Origin: Bacteroidales bacterium
Lineage (GTDB): Bacteria > Bacteroidota > Bacteroidia > Bacteroidales > UBA7960
DNA: 8,416 nt
Reading direction: 5' to 3'
NCBI GenBank assembly: GCA_007124575.1
Contig: SLEW01000257.1
Span: forward strand, 1 to 8,416
Shown: positions 6,417 through 8,416 of the stretch, piece by piece
Layout of the letters: the number at the start of each line of letters is the position of its first letter
How positions within the stretch are numbered: the first letter of the stretch is position 1
The notes under the pieces: model-generated
What the model was told of the DNA's origin: nothing
Databases searched by the model: none
The model's input: the letters and a program-made list of their open reading frames with translations, nothing else
Program-made: the position numbers and the translations under genes

Positions 6417-8416
6417 ATGAACAAAACCTGGATGCTTTTGCTTGTGGCGATGATGTTTTCATGCGCACAGCCCGAAAAAACGGAAGAGAAAGAACAGCCC
6501 GACCCTGTGGTCATCAAGGGGCAGGTAGAGAATCCTGCTGATAACGTGATGGAGGTGTTTTACTATACCGACTTTATCACCAACAACACGGTAAGCAAGG
6601 AGGTAGAGTTGTCAGAAAACAATGCCTTTGAGGTTCAGCTCGACCCCGGAGAGGCGAAACATGTGAATTTTCGCATTCCGCGACGCACCGTGACACTTTT
6701 CCTTGCGCCCGGGGCAGAGATAAACCTGGTGTTTGATGCATCCAATTCGGATGTTTTGCCCATGGTAACAGGCGAAAAAGCTACAGAAAGCATTTTTCTG
6801 CTCAACTATCAGCAGGATGTCGAAAGAGCCTATGGCCAGATGACCCTGATGAACAAATCAGGAGAGAAAGACCCCGGGGAGTTCCGTGCCTGGGCTGAGG
6901 ATATCTATAAGGAGAAAAGAGAATACCTGGAAGATCATGAGCTGCGTGATGAGCTGGATTCTGCTTTTGTGGCAGGTATGCGGTCAAATATGCGTTATGA
7001 AAAGTATAACATGCTGATGGACTATCCGGCCATGCATGCGTATGTTCGGGAAGCGGATGTTCCCGTGGCACTGCCTGATGATTATTATGCTTTTCTTGAT
7101 CAGGACAATCTTTTTGATGATGCCCATGCAGAAACACGGTCTTATTATAATTTTCTCAACAGGTACTTGCATCATCATTTGAATGAATATGTCGACGAAG
7201 AGAAACTTGAGACAGCGGGGTATGAAAGGATGCGTTTTGATACGGCCAAAAGTTTGTTTTCGGGCAAAACACGGGATCTGATGTTGACGGATGTTGTGGT
7301 ATCGGCTCTAAGCTTCGGCGACTTTAAGGTGGCTGAAGAATTGTATCATGAGTACGCCGGCATGGCTGAAGGCTGGCCCGTGAGTATCGCTGCTGCTGAA
7401 TATGAGGTTATATCAGCCCTTGCTCCGGGGAAACCCGCGCCCGGCTTTACCCTTACAGACATCGATGGCCAGGAGGTTTCGCTTGATGATTTTCGTGGGA
7501 AAGTGGTTTACCTGGACTTCTGGGCCAGCTGGTGCGGACCTTGTATGCAGCAGGTCCCGCATGCAAAGCAACTGAAAAAACGCATGAAGGATCAGGAAGA
7601 TCTCGTGTTTCTCTATATCTCTGTCGACACAGACCAAAGCGCATGGAGGCGAACCGTGGAAAACAGTGAGATAGAGGGTGTGCATCTGAATGTACCCGGT
7701 TTCGGTCATGAGGTGCCCGAAAGTTATAACCTAAAAGGGGTCCCTACATTTTACCTGATCGGAAGGGATGGAAATATTGTAGATAACCGGCCGCCGCGAC
7801 CCAGCCACGATAATGTGGATGAGGTGCTCCTGGCGGCTCTTGAAGAAAGGCCTCCCCGTGATCATCCACCCGTTGAGCTGACCGGCCGGTTTAGTGAGAT
7901 CGGCGATAGGGACGTGGAGATCAACTTTTTCAGGGACTTCATCAATAATGACAGAAAAGTGTTTGCCTTTAATCTGGATGACGACTTTCGTTTTTCAGAA
8001 CAGTTTGATGTGCCGGATCCCCTCATGGCCACAATCTTTGCCCCATACGGCCGGCAAAACATTTTCCTGGAACCCGGATACTATCCCGCCATGCGTCCGG
8101 GAAGGGAAGACGATGAGATGAGGATGGTATTCTCAGGACTGGGCGGGAATGAAAACAATTTCCTGATGCACTATGAAAATGATGTAATGGCGGATATTTC
8201 TTCTTCTTATATAAACCATCAGGCGGCCGAATTAAATCCGGGCGAATATATGCAGTTTGCCGACAGCCTGATGGAAACAAAAACAGATTACATGGAAGCC
8301 TGGAAGCAGGATGCCATGCTCCGCCCTGCCTTTGTCAGCTATTTTGACACCCAGGTTCAGGTGGAATATTTCAACCAGCTGATGGCCTATCCGGCCCTGC
8401 ACCAGCGAATGAATGA
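6417..8416 (+). CDS. Thioredoxin-family (TlpA/ResA-like) lipoprotein with internal duplication, 3' end beyond the window
   Basis: An open frame of 666 codons runs off the right edge without a stop. The N-terminus MNKTWMLLLVAMMFSC is a lipoprotein signal peptide with C16 as the lipidated residue, placing the protein on a periplasm-facing membrane surface. Residues about 28-115 are a beta-rich domain like the DUF4369-type domain found before Trx domains in Bacteroidota proteins, followed by a helical region to about 330. Residues about 337-475 are a thioredoxin fold: APGFTLTDIDG, YLDFWASWCGPC with redox cysteines C373 and C376, and the cis-proline loop GVPTFYLI. The expected activity is thiol-disulfide exchange on exported proteins or cytochrome maturation. 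From residue 486 the N-terminal region repeats (V31/V486, G35/G490, DFI 52-54/507-509, YPA 203-205/658-660), always offset by 455. A second thioredoxin domain is therefore expected downstream. ATG 6417 is supported by the signal peptide; no Shine-Dalgarno is seen. Confidence 0.92.
   Translation, partial: MNKTWMLLLVAMMFSCAQPEKTEEKEQPDPVVIKGQVENPADNVMEVFYYTDFITNNTVSKEVELSENNAFEVQLDPGEAKHVNFRIPRRTVTLFLAPGAEINLVFDASNSDVLPMVTGEKATESIFLLNYQQDVERAYGQMTLMNKSGEKDPGEFRAWAEDIYKEKREYLEDHELRDELDSAFVAGMRSNMRYEKYNMLMDYPAMHAYVREADVPVALPDDYYAFLDQDNLFDDAHAETRSYYNFLNRYLHHHLNEYVDEEKLETAGYERMRFDTAKSLFSGKTRDLMLTDVVVSALSFGDFKVAEELYHEYAGMAEGWPVSIAAAEYEVISALAPGKPAPGFTLTDIDGQEVSLDDFRGKVVYLDFWASWCGPCMQQVPHAKQLKKRMKDQEDLVFLYISVDTDQSAWRRTVENSEIEGVHLNVPGFGHEVPESYNLKGVPTFYLIGRDGNIVDNRPPRPSHDNVDEVLLAALEERPPRDHPPVELTGRFSEIGDRDVEINFFRDFINNDRKVFAFNLDDDFRFSEQFDVPDPLMATIFAPYGRQNIFLEPGYYPAMRPGREDDEMRMVFSGLGGNENNFLMHYENDVMADISSSYINHQAAELNPGEYMQFADSLMETKTDYMEAWKQDAMLRPAFVSYFDTQVQVEYFNQLMAYPALHQRMN
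6507..8416 (+). repeat. Tandem intragenic duplication, period 1365 bp (second unit cut by window edge)
   Basis: Unit 1 runs from codon 31 (6507) to about 7871 and unit 2 from codon 486 (7872) to the window edge. The proteins are diverged but keep matched landmarks at a constant 455-residue offset. The DNA stays similar in places: 7014-7037 and 8379-8402 match at 21 of 24 bases. Only about 40 percent of unit 2 is inside the window. Confidence 0.8.

Noticed and set aside
6802..7137. Minus-strand open frame within the lipoprotein region, with others at 7413-7709 and 8023-8280
   Set aside because: The plus strand is a continuous 666-codon frame with signal peptide, WCGPC and internal duplication, so these are shadows.
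1..8416. tRNA, rRNA, insertion sequence, phage attachment site
   Set aside because: No cloverleaf-like segment, rRNA-like sequence, transposase, integrase or long terminal repeats were seen on either strand.

Overview
The window looks like chromosomal DNA from an environmental member of the Bacteroidota. Evidence for this is the lack of Shine-Dalgarno sequences before any of the five genes, two exact matches to the Bacteroidota -7 promoter element TAnnTTTG, a TlpA/ResA-type thioredoxin lipoprotein of the kind common in that phylum, and an RsmE with a GPEGD motif. Nothing in the sequence fixes the order or genus.

Layout from left to right: (1) a nearly complete rsmE (16S rRNA m3U1498 methyltransferase) on the minus strand, running off the left edge. 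(2) A divergent intergenic region, then an 880-residue PLP-dependent decarboxylase on the plus strand that resembles bacterial tyrosine decarboxylases and carries an extra C-terminal domain. (3) A short convergent gap. (4) Two minus-strand genes 14 bp apart, probably an operon: first a secreted protein with a soluble N-terminal domain and a likely outer-membrane beta-barrel, then a 12-TM MFS-type transporter. (5) A divergent regulatory region with two matched inverted repeats and a 9-bp tandem repeat. (6) A plus-strand thioredoxin-family lipoprotein, open at the right edge.

Two features stand out. The tail of the decarboxylase reads like a response-regulator receiver domain with its key residues present, which would be a phosphorelay-type input fused to an amine-producing enzyme. 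The lipoprotein contains a long internal duplication with a constant offset of 455 residues, which predicts a second thioredoxin domain just beyond the window.

No RNA genes, CRISPR arrays, insertion sequences or integration sites were seen. The genes do not form one obvious pathway. The decarboxylase and the MFS transporter are convergent, so a substrate/product exchange link between them is only a possibility.
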